Source of the DNA: Isoetes taiwanensis
Taxonomy: Eukaryota; Streptophyta; Lycopodiopsida; Isoetales; Isoetaceae
NCBI GenBank assembly: GCA_021234155.1
Contig: JAJEKV010000186.1
Span: 325,359 to 389,358, forward strand
Reading direction: 5' to 3'
DNA: 64,000 nt
Both the position numbers and the translations under genes were made by a program. Of the stretch, positions 1 to 11,168 are shown in pieces (within the stretch, counting starts at the first letter, position 1; each line of letters starts with the position of its first letter). The notes under the pieces are model-generated. The model was not told the DNA's origin. It ran no database searches and saw only the letters and a program-made list of their open reading frames with translations.

Positions 1-2160
1 GTCTCCTCCTCGCTACACCATCCAGTTCACACCATTTTTCTCAAACATCACAAACCGGGCAACCCGGCTCCACCACCACAACACCCGCAAATTCGGTTGT
101 TGTATCAAGATCGCCGGGATGCTCAAGCCGCCGCTCTCAAGTTACAAGAATCCCAAGACGCTCTTATGAGCGGGGTTCAACGGGCACTAGAAGCCTCGAT
201 GCGGTACACGGGACCTTCAAGCCGCGAATCGCCCAAGTTGCAACTTTGGAGGCCAAACTTCAAGACAAGCATGAAGCTCTCTTACGGGCTCATGCGGATC
301 TCAAAAGTGCACAAGCTCAAGTCGACCAACTCGCAGATCAACAGGTTTTCGGCCCAATCAGAAATTCAGAATTTATTGGAGCACAACAAGTCAAAGCCGC
401 TCTGGAAAGTACCAAGGACGAGATATTGCTAAGCTCAACGCCTTTGTACTTTCGAGAACTTTGTGAAAATTTCAGCACTCAAGTTCAAAACCTTTCAAGA
501 CGGGGCGCTCAAGTTGCCTCCTTGATGGCTCGGCTTTCTACCACGCACCTCTTAGCTCACCTCTCTTCAAGATCAGCTTTTACGAGGTGCGTAAAGCGAA
601 GATCTTTGGATGACGCTGGAGATTGCCGTGCTTCGTCTCAATACTCGGGAAATCCTCCTCCCGGTCAACACTTCACCGAAGCGGGTCCGTGACCCGATCC
701 GCTTCTTTGCTAGAGCGGGACAACCAGGATCGTGATCTTGAACAACGGCCACAAACAAGCTATTGGTCTGGCGATGAGGCTCAAGCAAAACTTGGCCGGC
801 CATACAGCCATTCTTAGCGAGAATGCCTTTGGACTTCCAGTTCCTTCCGCTATCACGATTATGTGGGTTGCTCGCCGCCACCTCTTCCTTCGAAGTGGCA
901 TGCGGCGGATGGACTGTGGATATTCCTGGAAGTCTTAGATTTTCTTGGTTGGCGTAACTCTCCATTGAAGACAAAGGGTTGTCTGCGTGCCCTTGTGGTC
1001 TTTGATCTCATACACCGTGCTGATCGGACTTTCTCACCTTGAGTTGTTCAGCCCATGGCTTACATATTTCATGATTTCTATCCGGGTGATATACGGGAAC
1101 ACGGAAATGGGCCACGCCCGGCTCTTCGGGATAACAATCCATATCTTGCGGATCTGCTTTCGGACCCAAACTCTTCATCAGAGTACATGCCCGAAGCTTG
1201 CCAATCATTTATCTCTCTCGTTTTTAAGCCATTAAATGTGGATAAGGAAGTATCTAGGACATCCCAGGATCTTCCCTATGCACAAATTTATATCAGCACC
1301 TTGCCGGATACAATCAATTACAAGCTCGTTGGATAGCAAGGCGGTCCCCACGGGATGGGATAGCCCTCCGTCAACTCTCAACTCTACAGCTTCTCTTTGG
1401 CATCGTTGGTGTCAAGCTCTTGATCCGGATCTTGTCGATCAATTCGGGGAGACCATTTCAAGAACCGCCCACGGGCATGGTTCCTTCTCCCTATGCTTCC
1501 CAGGTGTACCTCCACGCCCGAGTTTCCGACTTCTCGATTGGCGCCTTCCTTTTTGGACCAAAGTCATGGATGGTCATGCTTGGGATGGACTCCACCTCGG
1601 ATCTCGGCGGATCTCGGTGGGATCCACGTTTTGTTCGGCGCTCACATTGGGAAGAAGGTGCCACTCTGGATACCACCACCAATTGGATCTACATTGCTAA
1701 TGGCGTGGTTATAAACGGCGGCGGATGCGCTTCATGGTCTTGACACCTTCTTGCGAATGCCACCACCTCACACGATCCTTGATCCATCTTCAAAGCGAGT
1801 TTTTGTGCTGCCCTCAAATGCATTTTGCTAAGCTCCTTAAATCGGCGTCCCATTTTTCCTTTGCAATCCGAATGCGGTGTAGAGTGCCTTTGGCCTCGGA
1901 CTGTCTCCTCATGGAATGTCGGTACATTTCTTGACGCCCACGGCGCCTTTGAAGACATGGTACGCTCTCGCTTTCTTATTGATGCAGCTCACGCCCTTGG
2001 CCAAAACACTCCTCCCGCTCTTCAAACACGCCGGGGATCTCATTAGCGATTACCATAATGGTGCCCGTCCTCACTCCGTGAGGATCACTTTCGAACCAGA
2101 TGGCTTCAGCCCTCGAAACACTTCCTCCTTTTCTTCACTCGAGTGTCGTTTGGTGGGGAG
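1..2160 (+). mobile_element. Internal region of a decayed LTR retrotransposon (3' part)
   Basis: This stretch lies directly upstream of a recognisable 3' LTR, so it is read as the internal part of the same element. No long frame survives. Short open segments in several frames replace one another, which suggests many frameshifts. I could not recognise protease, reverse transcriptase, RNase H or integrase motifs, so this may be a gag-like or non-autonomous internal region. The last bases before the LTR are purine-rich (GGTGGGGAG), as expected of a polypurine tract. The 5' part lies outside the window. Confidence 0.5.
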
Positions 2161-2730
2161 TGTTAGTCCTGTGCCTCCCAGTGTACGGGACTATTCATGC
2201 ATAATGACTGCACCAGGTCAAGCTCAAGGATCCTCGCCGACCAGGGTCAGCCATCAAAGGCTCATGAGAAGACCAAGCAGCGGACCACGGTCAAAGCACG
2301 TGGGTCGTCAACAAGAGGCTTCGGACAAGTGACGGCCCGTCACCGCAAGCGTCGGCCGTCAAGTGATTCTAGGCACTTCAAGAGGCACCGCCAACATTCA
2401 CCAGAATCGGGCCTCCTTCGAGTCGGCGCAGAAGATCATCGAGTGTCTATATTGAGCCCAAGGCCATTGTACTATATATATGAGTAGAGCTAGCACATGA
2501 GTTTTTAGATGAGTTTTGAGTCTTGTCTCCTTTCAGTTTTCTCTCTATTGCGAGAGCTCATGTATGTTCATCATTGATATCAAGGAAGCTTATCATTTTC
2601 CTCTCATTTGTTCTATTTTCTTCTCTTCTTGCAAATCCCGCGTGACATAGTCCCCCGGACTCTCCTGTTAGATCCACGGGTCCTCACAGAGGGCTGTCTT
2701 CCAGGAGTTCCCGAACCCAGACCCCAAACA
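2161..2730 (+). repeat. 3' LTR, TGTTAGTCC family (570 bp)
   Basis: The block starts TGTTAG and ends CCAAACA, giving the usual TG...CA ends. It matches, at both ends and inside, the reverse-complement solo LTR at 23953-24536. A TATA box (TATATATA near 2473-2480) is conserved in both copies and would mark U3/R. A purine-rich tract precedes it, so it is a 3' LTR with internal sequence to its left. Confidence 0.75.
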
Positions 2731-5229
2731 AATGTGTTCTTGGTTACCCAGCTTCGATACCAGTCTTGGTAAAATTTCTATACATAAGATTTTCTTTGTT
2801 GTGACAAAGATGCCTTTCTTGGTGCAGTGGCAAATCATTGGTCTAGATATTACCTGAATTGCTTTGAAACACTTCTGCATCATCAGCATTTATTTATCAC
2901 ATTGCTAAACATATAGACACATCAAGTATATGTATGAGAAGGCTATAAGCAGCCTGGGAATTCTACTACTTTATTATTTTATTTTATTCTGCCTCTTGTA
3001 TTCTTAGATTTTGATTGCAGACAGGCCCTAGCAGGTGAATTTTTGGCGATCAGCTAGCTTCTTCTCTCGAAGCCCTGGTTATGGCGGAAGGTTCAACAAA
3101 GGAAAAGGGAAGAGCTTCTTCACTCATCTTAACAAATGCAACTTGCCATGTAGGCCCATCTAGAATTGAGACAATCGACAATCCCAGGCATACATCACAG
3201 GTTTGAGTTCTCTACGGATGCATGAATTAATGTCAGACATCCTTTTCAGTTAAGTTGGAAGTTAAGTTGGATATTGCAACGAAACTTAGAGTTCAAGATG
3301 CAGCAAGATAAGAATGCAAAGCCATATATTTAAGATCCACAGTCTGTTAGTTAAGGGAGATGCACAACCCAGATTTGCCTTGTATAGTACTTATGGTCCC
3401 ATTTTGGTGGCTATAATTGGCAAGCATCATGATGCTTTAGCATACGATTGAGGTAAATGACGATGAGAGATTTTTCAACATGTGCAGGTGTTTAAGAAGC
3501 AAGAGCTTGAGAGGCAATGAGTTGAATATAGACTACTGCAGATTATGTAGAGATCAACAATTATACCTTCTTATAAGTACTTGAACTTTAATGTTATGCT
3601 TGAAAATTACTTGCCTCAATTTGCCATCTGAATTCTCTCCTCAGCCATGATCCTCACAAACTGGAGTCTATGGCACGTAACATTGGTTAATGTCCTTCAA
3701 CATGAATATTGGTCAGCTCCATAGTTGGGAGCAAACGCGCTCAGTTCAAACCAATTTTATTCATTTTCTGTCTGTACTCTATTTCTGCATTAACAAGGAA
3801 TTACTAGAATTGCATGGTAGAGCTTCTGGCTAGATCAGGATATTTGCATGAACCATAGAAGTTGCTTGATAATGCAACATGGTCTCTATCAAAAGCAGCA
3901 TGGACAATTTTGCTGGGTGCTTGAAAATTTTACGGGGAAACCAGCTTGGGACTTAGATGCTTTCAAAAGCTCATAGAGGTAAGTCTAGAGCATGCCGATT
4001 CTTATGCGTTAATGTCAGACATCCTTTTGAGTTAAGCTGCATATTGTAACCAAATTTGGAGTTGAAGATACAGCAAGGTAACAAAGCCACCTATGGAGAT
4101 CCACAGTCCAGATTTGTCTAGCAATATTAGTTAAGAGATGCACAGTCCAGATTTGTCCTGTATACTTTCTTATGGCCTCGTTTTGGTGGCCATAATTGGC
4201 AAACATCATGATGTTAATAAAACTACCATGTGATGGTAGCATCTACCCAGAATTTGGCTCTTTCTCAATGCTCATTTATAAAATTTGTAGACAGTCATTT
4301 CCTTGCACTAGACTATTAGGTTAAAAAGCTTATTTTGTACGCAGCTCCAACAGACCAGAACATTGGCATTTATCTCAAGACCAACTACATTATGAATAAA
4401 GACCTTTTGCTGAACCAATGTGATACTCCATGGTGCAACAACCTTTTGATGTTAGAAACATTTATTTTCACATGTACATGCTTCCTGTATATTCTTTAGC
4501 TGAAAAGACGAAGGTCTCCTCATAATCATTCATGCTGCTTGTTCTTTTACACCAAAATTTTCTTCTCGCGATAACATTTATCCCACATATGGAAATTCTT
4601 TGTCAGTTCACATGTTTAATGATCTGCCTTGTACTATGTCTCAATTAACAAAATGTTAAACAAAAAGCATAAATAATGTTCATGATTTGTCTTTTTATTA
4701 CCCCTCTATGTGATGATAGATTGAAATAACATAATGTTGCTTCAACAAATAGAATTATAGAGATAGTTCATGAATTGTCTTTCTATTACCCCTCAATCTG
4801 GTCGCAATATATGACATCCCCTTTGCAGTTTTAATGCGATCAGCAACGTGAATGAGTTTCCATGACATACACATTTGAACATAAATATACATTTTGACTC
4901 CATGAGAGATAAATAACATCTATATGACTACAACAACATCCAAGATCTATATTAATTACCCAATCCATGCACCCCCAAAACCCCACACACATGCATGCAC
5001 ACGCACACACACACACAATTACAAAGATTACAAGAATTCGAATACCAAATGTTTTGCCATTAGAGGATCGATTGAAGTTGTAGCATTGTAAGAGTTAGCC
5101 ATATCTGGCTACGTCCAAACAAAGCACAAGCTTGTACAATCTACTGGGTATGACTATGCTCTAGTTAAAAAAGCAAGAAAAGTCTCATGATCCAACTACG
5201 GTCCCTCTAGTGTGCTTATCAATTTACCT
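2731..5229. other. Intergenic DNA with a 205-bp direct duplication
   Basis: No coding region could be supported. The region holds two diverged direct copies of one segment (3227-3434 and 4009-4213), both beginning TTAATGTCAGACATCC and ending near CATCATGATG. A shorter repeated phrase about rows of TTATTACCCCTC occurs near 4690 and 4780. A (CA)n microsatellite lies near 4990-5017. Confidence 0.5.
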
Positions 5230-5645
5230 ACCCCATCCCCACCCTAACCTTCCCTCAACCCTGCATTTCTTCTAGTTATTTTTTTATTTTTGGTTTGGTC
5301 ATATTACTGCTATATTTTTCCATTTGCATTATTTTTTGTTTTTTCATTTGAGCCATATACCATTTTTTTTTCATCATTTGAGTCATGCATTACTTTTCCA
5401 TTCAAATCATACTACTACATTATTTTTGCCAAATTCTTTTCCACATTGTGGGTGGGGGGGTTATTCATCACCGTCAACTTCTATGATTGATCCATGTGAT
5501 AGTGCATTTGATGAAGTGGCACTTTGTTGGTGTAAAAAATGTGCTGGTAGTAGGCGAAAAACATTTGCCACTCGAGAGCAACATAATTCTAATCTAGTTA
5601 GCAACTTGTTTCAAGCAAAATGAATATCTAAAAGTGCCAATTTGA
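5230..5645 (+). other. Low-complexity T-rich tract followed by a short Cys/His-rich open segment
   Basis: A T-rich low-complexity tract (5270-5450) is followed by an open segment to about 5623. It contains a Cys-x-Cys-x2-Cys...His pattern, reminiscent of zinc-binding N-termini of plant transposases. There is no start or splice context that would make this a gene. It may be the edge of another transposon. Confidence 0.2.
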
Positions 5646-5926
5646 GGTAACCGGGTCAGTTCGTGCGAATGCGCCCTGCGTCGCGAACGCAGACCCATTC
5701 GGCGCGGATTGACCCGGTTTCGCCAAAACTTGCCATTTTTTGATAATCTTTGCTGAAATTGACTTCTAAACTGGGTTCCTAGCAAATTCTAAACAATTTA
5801 CTATCTTTTAGCACAAATTTTCAATCACTTTTGTCCCAAATCTTGGTACCCGGGTCAGTTCGTGCGAAAACGGTCTGCGTCGCGAACACTGGTCGATTTG
5901 GCGCGGATTGACCCGGTTTCGCCAAA
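5646..5926 (-). repeat. Two tandem GC-rich repeats with dyad symmetry in the H3-element tail
   Basis: Two copies of a segment of about 82 bp (5646-5727 and 5845-5926) stand in otherwise AT-rich DNA. Each opens with GGTNNCCGGGTCAGTTCG and closes with TGACCCGGTTTCGCC, so GGGTCA and TGACCC face each other and each unit can form a hairpin. A weakly similar phrase follows the H3 frame in the second element near 63810-63860. Confidence 0.6.
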
Positions 5927-6152
5927 TTTTGAGTCAAACTTGATTTCTTTGTGCTAGAACCTATGCTATTTAACCTATTACAAGCATTTTAAGCTCTATA
6001 CAAAAAATTGTACTACAATCTAACTTACTTAATTACATTTTCATACCATAATACAATCAAATTACAGAGAAAAAGGAACTTATATATATATGAAGAAAGG
6101 TCAACTACACTGAAAAACTTTAATATTAAGATAATTACAAAACTTGAGGCCT

Positions 6153-7234
6153 TTAGGGTCTCTCCCTGCGAATTCTCCACGCCAAGTGCAGGTCCTTTGG
6201 CATGACGGTTACCCGCTTGGCGTGGATAGCACAGAGATTCCCTTCTTCAAAGAGCTGAATCAGCTCTGCCTCTGATGCCTCCTCCAGGGCCCGGGTGGTT
6301 AGGGGTGTGACCCTATAATCCGTTCGGAATTTCTCCATCACCTTCTGGAGGAGCCGCTCAAACGGCGCCTTCCGGATCAGGAGATTAGTGCACTGCTGAA
6401 AGTGCCTAATCTTCCGGAACACTCTGGCGTGCCGGGAATTATGTCCATGGTGGATCTTCTTCGGCGGCTCTAGCCTGGGTGGTGGCGGCTTGGGCTGATT
6501 CTTCGGCCGCCCCCCCTTCACGTACTTCTGTACGTTCTGCTTACAGTATTGTACCTCGTCCACCGACGGAGGTACTCTTGGTACACCTTCATCTGGCGCT
6601 TGAATTCACGATCCTGCTGGAGCGTGAATTCACGCTGGCCCACCTTCTGCTTCTTTACTACCTTAGGTGGCTTGGGCCACTTAGGGTAGGGTGGGCGTGC
6701 GTTGGGGTCCGAAGGTTCCTCAGCGTCGGCTTCCTCCTCCGCGACTTCCTCTTCCTCCTCTTCAACTTCCTCTTCCTCCTCCTGCCTCTCTTCCTCCTCG
6801 CGTGGGCGAGGTTCTTCAATTGTCACGGTCCCCCGTGGCTTATCCCTCCTCGCCTTCTTCCTCCGCTGCTTCTCCTTCTCCTCCCTCTCCCTTTTCTTCC
6901 GGGCCGCCGTCTCTTCGGGTCACTCCGCCACCTTCTCCTTCCCCTCTTCCTGGTGCTCCTCCTCCTGGCGGTCCTCCTCTTGGTCTCCCTCCTGTCCGGA
7001 GAGAGTGCCGACGTGAATGGTCTCGTCGGTCTGCTGCGTCTCTACCGATGAGGAGCTGCTCTGGGCATCCTCCTAGGAGGCATGGAAGGTCTCGTCGGTC
7101 GAAGTGGACGATTCCTCACCTTGCTTCGGCCGGAGGTGCTCGAGGATCTGTTTTTCGTGTCCTCCCGCTGCTGCCGCCATCGAAGGGGTGCGCCTTGGGC
7201 TATACTTCCTCATGGTGCATTTTGTCCTTGCCAT
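6153..7234 (-). pseudogene. Histone H3-like protein inside an LTR retrotransposon, copy 1
   Basis: Histone H3 packages DNA in nucleosomes. This frame begins MARTKCTMRK, matching the H3 start MARTKQTARK at Arg2, Thr3, Lys4, Thr6, Arg8 and Lys9. About 250 residues of Lys/Arg-rich and Glu-rich sequence follow, then a basic, proline-rich linker. The last 90 residues (6431-6153) are an H3 histone fold. They include LLIRKAPF (LLIRKLPF in H3), [11 protein letters not shown] (identical to H3) and [12 protein letters not shown] (MPKDIQLARRIR in H3). Loop 1 is as long as in canonical H3, which argues against CENH3. Three lesions break the frame: TAG at 7073-7075, TGA at 6920-6922 and a frameshift near 6545-6560. 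The fold itself is intact. It sits where gag would be expected. The family match is firm; any role for the element is inference. Confidence 0.85.
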
Positions 7235-7794
7235 GTCTAACGGTTAGGGAAACTGATGACGTAAGGCTGATCAAGAGAGAGAAGGTTGTAGGCAAGGTTG
7301 GGGGGAAATGAGGTGGCAAGAAGATATTTAAAAAGGAAGATGCTCTAGGGAATATTCTCCAACCATTAATAGGTATAATAATTAGCCCCCCTTATTAATT
7401 ACTTCAATATACCTAATTATTAATATATACTTAATACTGTATTATACTAAATTTTCGAATTTTTGCTAATGGTTTGAAGTGTTAATTATGAATTTGCGCC
7501 ATTTTTCACCCAGGTCTCGGATTGGCATGATTCATCGACCCACTTTAGGTGAAATCTGATGCTGATGCATAATTTCCACTCCAATTTTACTGGAATTTAC
7601 TGGAATGTTTTGACTCATTCTTTTTCCTCATCTAACGACTTAGCCTATTCTTACGGATCCACTACCTAGGAGAAAACATTTTCCCCTATTTTCGAGGTTC
7701 CATGGTGGAAATTTTTCATTTCACACCCTATTAGGCCTGTTAGACTACTTTTAGGGACATGGTCAGTGCTAGTTCCTGCTCAACCAAGAACATC
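7235..7794 (-). promoter_or_regulatory. Leader of the H3 element with TATA-like box before the H3 frame
   Basis: This is the stretch between the primer site and the H3 start codon. It aligns with the leader of the second element (61939-62501) along its length. A TATA-like TTTTTAAATATC (complement of 7323-7336) stands about 95 bp before the ATG. A pyrimidine-rich stretch follows it, then TTGATCAGCC. Both are conserved in the second element, so a dedicated promoter inside the element is plausible but untested. Confidence 0.4.
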
Positions 7795-7806
7795 GCTCTG
7801 ATACCA
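7795..7806 (-). promoter_or_regulatory. Primer-binding site for initiator-Met tRNA
   Basis: On the minus strand TGGTATCAGAGC follows the LTR end CGTCACA after one base. This is the standard plant initiator-Met primer site and fixes both the orientation and the LTR boundary. Confidence 0.9.
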
Positions 7807-7807
7807 T

Positions 7808-9447
7808 TGTGACGCTCCCTACTAAATATACGGCGCCCGGCCGTACACTCCGCAGGAAATCCCCCATCCGGTGCTTCGGCCGCACGGGCCCTCCATCTAT
7901 CCCGCACTCTGGGGTGACCCTAGTGCGGGAAGGGGACATAAAGGTGTCTTGCGCGCCCTTCCCCTATGGGCTCCTATCGTAGCGGAAGCATAAACAACGT
8001 CAGAACTAGCAATACAACACATCATACTACCTCGAAGGGTAGCCCATCCACATATATCTATAACCACAAAGAAGATAATCATATGCCATAAAACATGAGA
8101 GCTCTTACCCATGGCTCCGACTCATAAGGAAGATGACTGACTGGCTAGGCCTCAAGATAGAGCAGACCGAGTCATAACAATGATGGGGCTGGCTATAGAC
8201 GATGGCTAGGGTTGACCACTCCATCTGCCCCTCCTGTGCATACTTTGCAGAATGTGCTAGATCGGGCTCTGGCATGACTCTAGCCTTCCGAATACGCAAT
8301 CCCATGGCATCACCCATCAGGACTACTCCAAGTTGCATCTTCCCGGTCCGTCGAGGCAGGAAGGGTTACATCTCCCCTTCCCGGGGTCTAGAGGTTCCAC
8401 GGGCGGCTAGAGAATCGTGGCGACACACGATTCGTACCCGACTTAACCCCCGGAGCCAAGCTGACACTTGCAACTCCTGAGAGGCAGGGCGACACCATTG
8501 CCCCAGGAGGTGTCGGACCCATGCCCGGCCCACACGAAGTGACCGACCATAGGCCTAGCCCGCTATGGGATCCCAGTAGCCACGCTCAGCAGGGATCCCC
8601 CCATCCGTATTGCCTCTAGCCCCGTTGTGTAGTGCTGAGTCACATCATAGCCCCAATAGCCCGATGGGCTCTTATGCACAGGCCGCATATAATAGGAACT
8701 AAGGGATCTAACTATGAGCATACTACATACTGGCTACTAGGTCTCTACCTCTCTTCCCAATACAAGAGGAGCAAACATGATCAACCAACATCACATAACA
8801 TCATATCATGATAATCATCATAAGAACATCTTAACCTAATCATACATATCTAACTTACAGTTAGGGTTCCTTGATTAGGGTTCAAGATGTTCAACAAGGG
8901 TTCTAGGGTGGCTCTACTCTAGATACGAAATGCTAACCCATCTGGAGTGCTAACTTCCAGATGAACTACTAAGAACACTACTCTACATACCTGCTCCAGA
9001 AGCACTCCCTCCAAATCCTGGTGTCTCCATAGTCTTCGAATTGGTCGAAGCTGCACTTGCTCCAAGATCAAATCCACACTCCGGGGGCTGCTGCACTAGA
9101 CTATGCCACAGCAAACGGTGCTCGAAACGGAGTTTCGAGTGCGTAGATGTGTTGCTGGGTGCTAGGGCCAGGAAAAGAGGTTTAGGGTTAGGGTTTAGAC
9201 TAATATAAGTTAGGGTCCACATGGGATGCCACGTGGCACCAATGGGGTGGGGCCGTGTGGCGGTTGCCCAATGGGATAAGGCCATGTGGAAATGGGCCTT
9301 ATCCTAAGGTTATCTAAGTTAAGCATTTAACTTAGATGTGCACCCATTGCCACTTCCTAAGGTATACAAGGCTACATGGGTAGACTTGTATAGTGACGGC
9401 TCCAGGAATATACGTATTTATGGCGTATATTCCCATGGAACGTCACA
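7808..9447 (-). repeat. 5' LTR of H3 element copy 1 (1,640 bp)
   Basis: The LTR runs from TGTGACG (complement of 9441-9447) to CGTCACA (complement of 7808-7814), so it has TG...CA ends inside a 7-bp inverted repeat. It matches the LTR at 58653-61925 after removal of a nested insertion there, and both are then about 1.64 kb. It contains a diagnostic block around 8220-8250, shared with the LTR fragments at 28 kb and 60.8 kb. Short open frames inside it are not conserved and are not taken as genes. Confidence 0.85.
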
Positions 9448-10108
9448 GAGAACCATGCGATACCACCTTGTTCAAACAACTAGTTGGTTCTCTCACCTTT
9501 GCTACAATTACTAGGTCTGACATAGTATTTGCAATTGGGAAAGTCAGCAGATTTATACAGCACCTCAAAATGAGTCACTGTCCTAGTATATCTACAAGGT
9601 ACTTCATTTGAAGGCATTTCTTATTTCCAAAATCAAACACCCACACTCTCACTTTACACTAATGTTGATTTTGCATCCCATGATTATGAGACTTGAAAGT
9701 ATACTGCAGGATTTGTTTTATTTTTTGGAAGGAGTCCCAATTTATGGGCTTTCAAAAAACAGTCTACTGTGAGCCTTAGCACTACTGAGGCTGAATTGAA
9801 AGCCATTGTGCACATGCTTTCAGGAAATGGCATGGCTACTCACTCTTTTCCAAGGTATGGAAATCTCAATCAAGGATGCCAATATGCTGGTTGATAACTC
9901 TAGAGCTATAGCACTAATAAAGGACCAGAAATATCATCCTTTGACAAAGCATTTGGACACACAACTCTGCTTTATGTGAGAGCAAATTGACAACAATATC
10001 ATCACTCTACAATACTGTGTAACACGAAAACAGTTGGCCGATGGTCTCACCAAGCCATTGGTTGGCTCAAAGCTTCAGCAGATGAAGCAGTCCCTCAAGC
10101 GTACCTAA
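9448..10108 (+). pseudogene. Ty1/copia polyprotein C-terminus (reverse transcriptase end and RNase H), decayed
   Basis: Frames across this region encode the end of a copia polyprotein. KQLVGSLTFATITRSDIVFA matches the copia segment after the reverse transcriptase. SLSTTEAELKA is the RNase H signature, usually LSSTEAEY. A segment around KHLDTQLCF and the terminal ADGLTKPL with a stop at 10106-10108 complete the order expected for the family. Frameshifts and internal stops separate these pieces. The left side is cut exactly where the H3-element LTR begins, so the LTR element inserted into this older copy. The upstream copia half is not present on the other side of the LTR element within the window. 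Confidence 0.85.
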
Positions 10109-11168
10109 AGCTTTTGTCTTCAAGCTTCTTTTCTTTTTTTGTTTGCCTTAGGGTTCCGTTTCGGGAAGAGTATCAACGTACCCTAACCTATATGTGACAT
10201 GGCCATCTATGCTGACATGTCACCCCATATAGCTATATAAGCTATCATTGTTTCATTTCCTTTTTACTTTATCTATCTCAGCACCTTCTTCTCACTCATG
10301 TTTACACAAACATTTAGTAAATGGAAAAGGTACAAATATACCTTTGGCGATCAACTCCAATCTGATCAAGTGCTTCTACCCTATTCATTTTGATGCCTGG
10401 TACATATTCCACTGTAAGAACCCCTATTTTCACCCAAGTGCTATTGTTTCATATATTTAAGCATAAAAGAATTTCTCATCTCATAATTAATGCTAAATGC
10501 ATTTCTTTTTTTTGCAATGTATATACCAAAATGCTGAAATGATTGTGCATGCCTATCATTTCTAGAACAAGTCTTAGGGGCTAGTGTCTCCTTATTATAG
10601 GTCCTAAAATCCAAAGATATCAAAGATTGCAAATAGATCAACCCTTATCTATTTCTAAGAACCTTATAACTGCAACATGACATGTAAGTCAATTTAAAGT
10701 TTAATACGATGAAGCTTCATTATAACGAAACTGAAAATCAAGTCCTGTTTGAGCACATGGTATTTGCTCACAGTATTTCTTATTCATCATAGCATAAAAT
10801 CTTATTCATCATGCATGCAAAAGCATGAATTCTTACTTATCATGCACTCCTCTCCATCTTTCTCGATTAAGCAAGACAACTCCAAAATTTTAATTCTTGA
10901 TTTCTTCATTTTTTCAATTATAACACATGGCAAGCAAGGGGAGGCAAAGAGTTCCTTAAACAATGGCCAAATAAGAGTCTTGAGTGCTAGAAAAGCCTAA
11001 ATCATCTGTCCTAGGTGCTAGAAAAGCCTAAATTGTTTGTTTTGTTAAGCAGAAGCAGTTCAAAATGCTAAAAAATAAACAAAGAAAAAAGGTAACAGTA
11101 CTTGTTTTTGAAGATTAAGCTGAGCACCCTCGCCGGAAGCGTGTTCTTGGAGGGAAAACAGTGCATTT
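10109..11168. other. Intergenic DNA, nothing recognised
   Basis: This follows the copia stop codon and may begin with the copia 3' LTR, but I could not define LTR edges. Open frames are short and AT-driven. A short phrase about GTGCTAGAAAAGCCTAAAT is repeated at about 10984 and 11015. Confidence 0.4.

Larger units (their letters stand above)
5646..9447 (-). mobile_element. LTR retrotransposon carrying an H3-like frame, copy 1 (5' LTR to internal tail)
   Basis: Read on the minus strand the order is 5' LTR (9447-7808), initiator-Met primer site (7806-7795), leader, H3-like frame (7234-6153), and a noncoding tail with two dyad-symmetric repeats. No second LTR and no pol domains are visible to the left, so the element is truncated there, non-autonomous, or rearranged. 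The 5' LTR edge abuts a Ty1/copia fragment, which shows the insertion target. The matching copy on the plus strand starts at 58653. The left boundary given here is approximate. Confidence 0.75.

Noticed and set aside
4980-5020. Possible CRISPR-like or satellite array
   Set aside because: It is only a (CA)n microsatellite; no spacer-repeat structure occurs anywhere in the window.
6153-6431. Centromeric H3 (CENH3) as identity of the histone fold
   Set aside because: Loop 1 is of canonical H3 length and the segments CAIHAKRVT and MPKD follow canonical H3; the alignment is ungapped with H3, so a divergent ordinary H3 is the better reading.
6479-7311. Long open frames antisense to the first H3 frame (Leu-, Pro- and Ser-rich)
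   Set aside because: They are the complement of the Glu/Lys-codon-rich H3 insert and stay open by composition; they have no domain and are not matched in the second copy.
8202-8480. Open frames inside the LTRs (also 60639-60971 and 61119-61532)
   Set aside because: They are not conserved in frame between LTR copies and cross the nested insertion boundary, so they are not genes.
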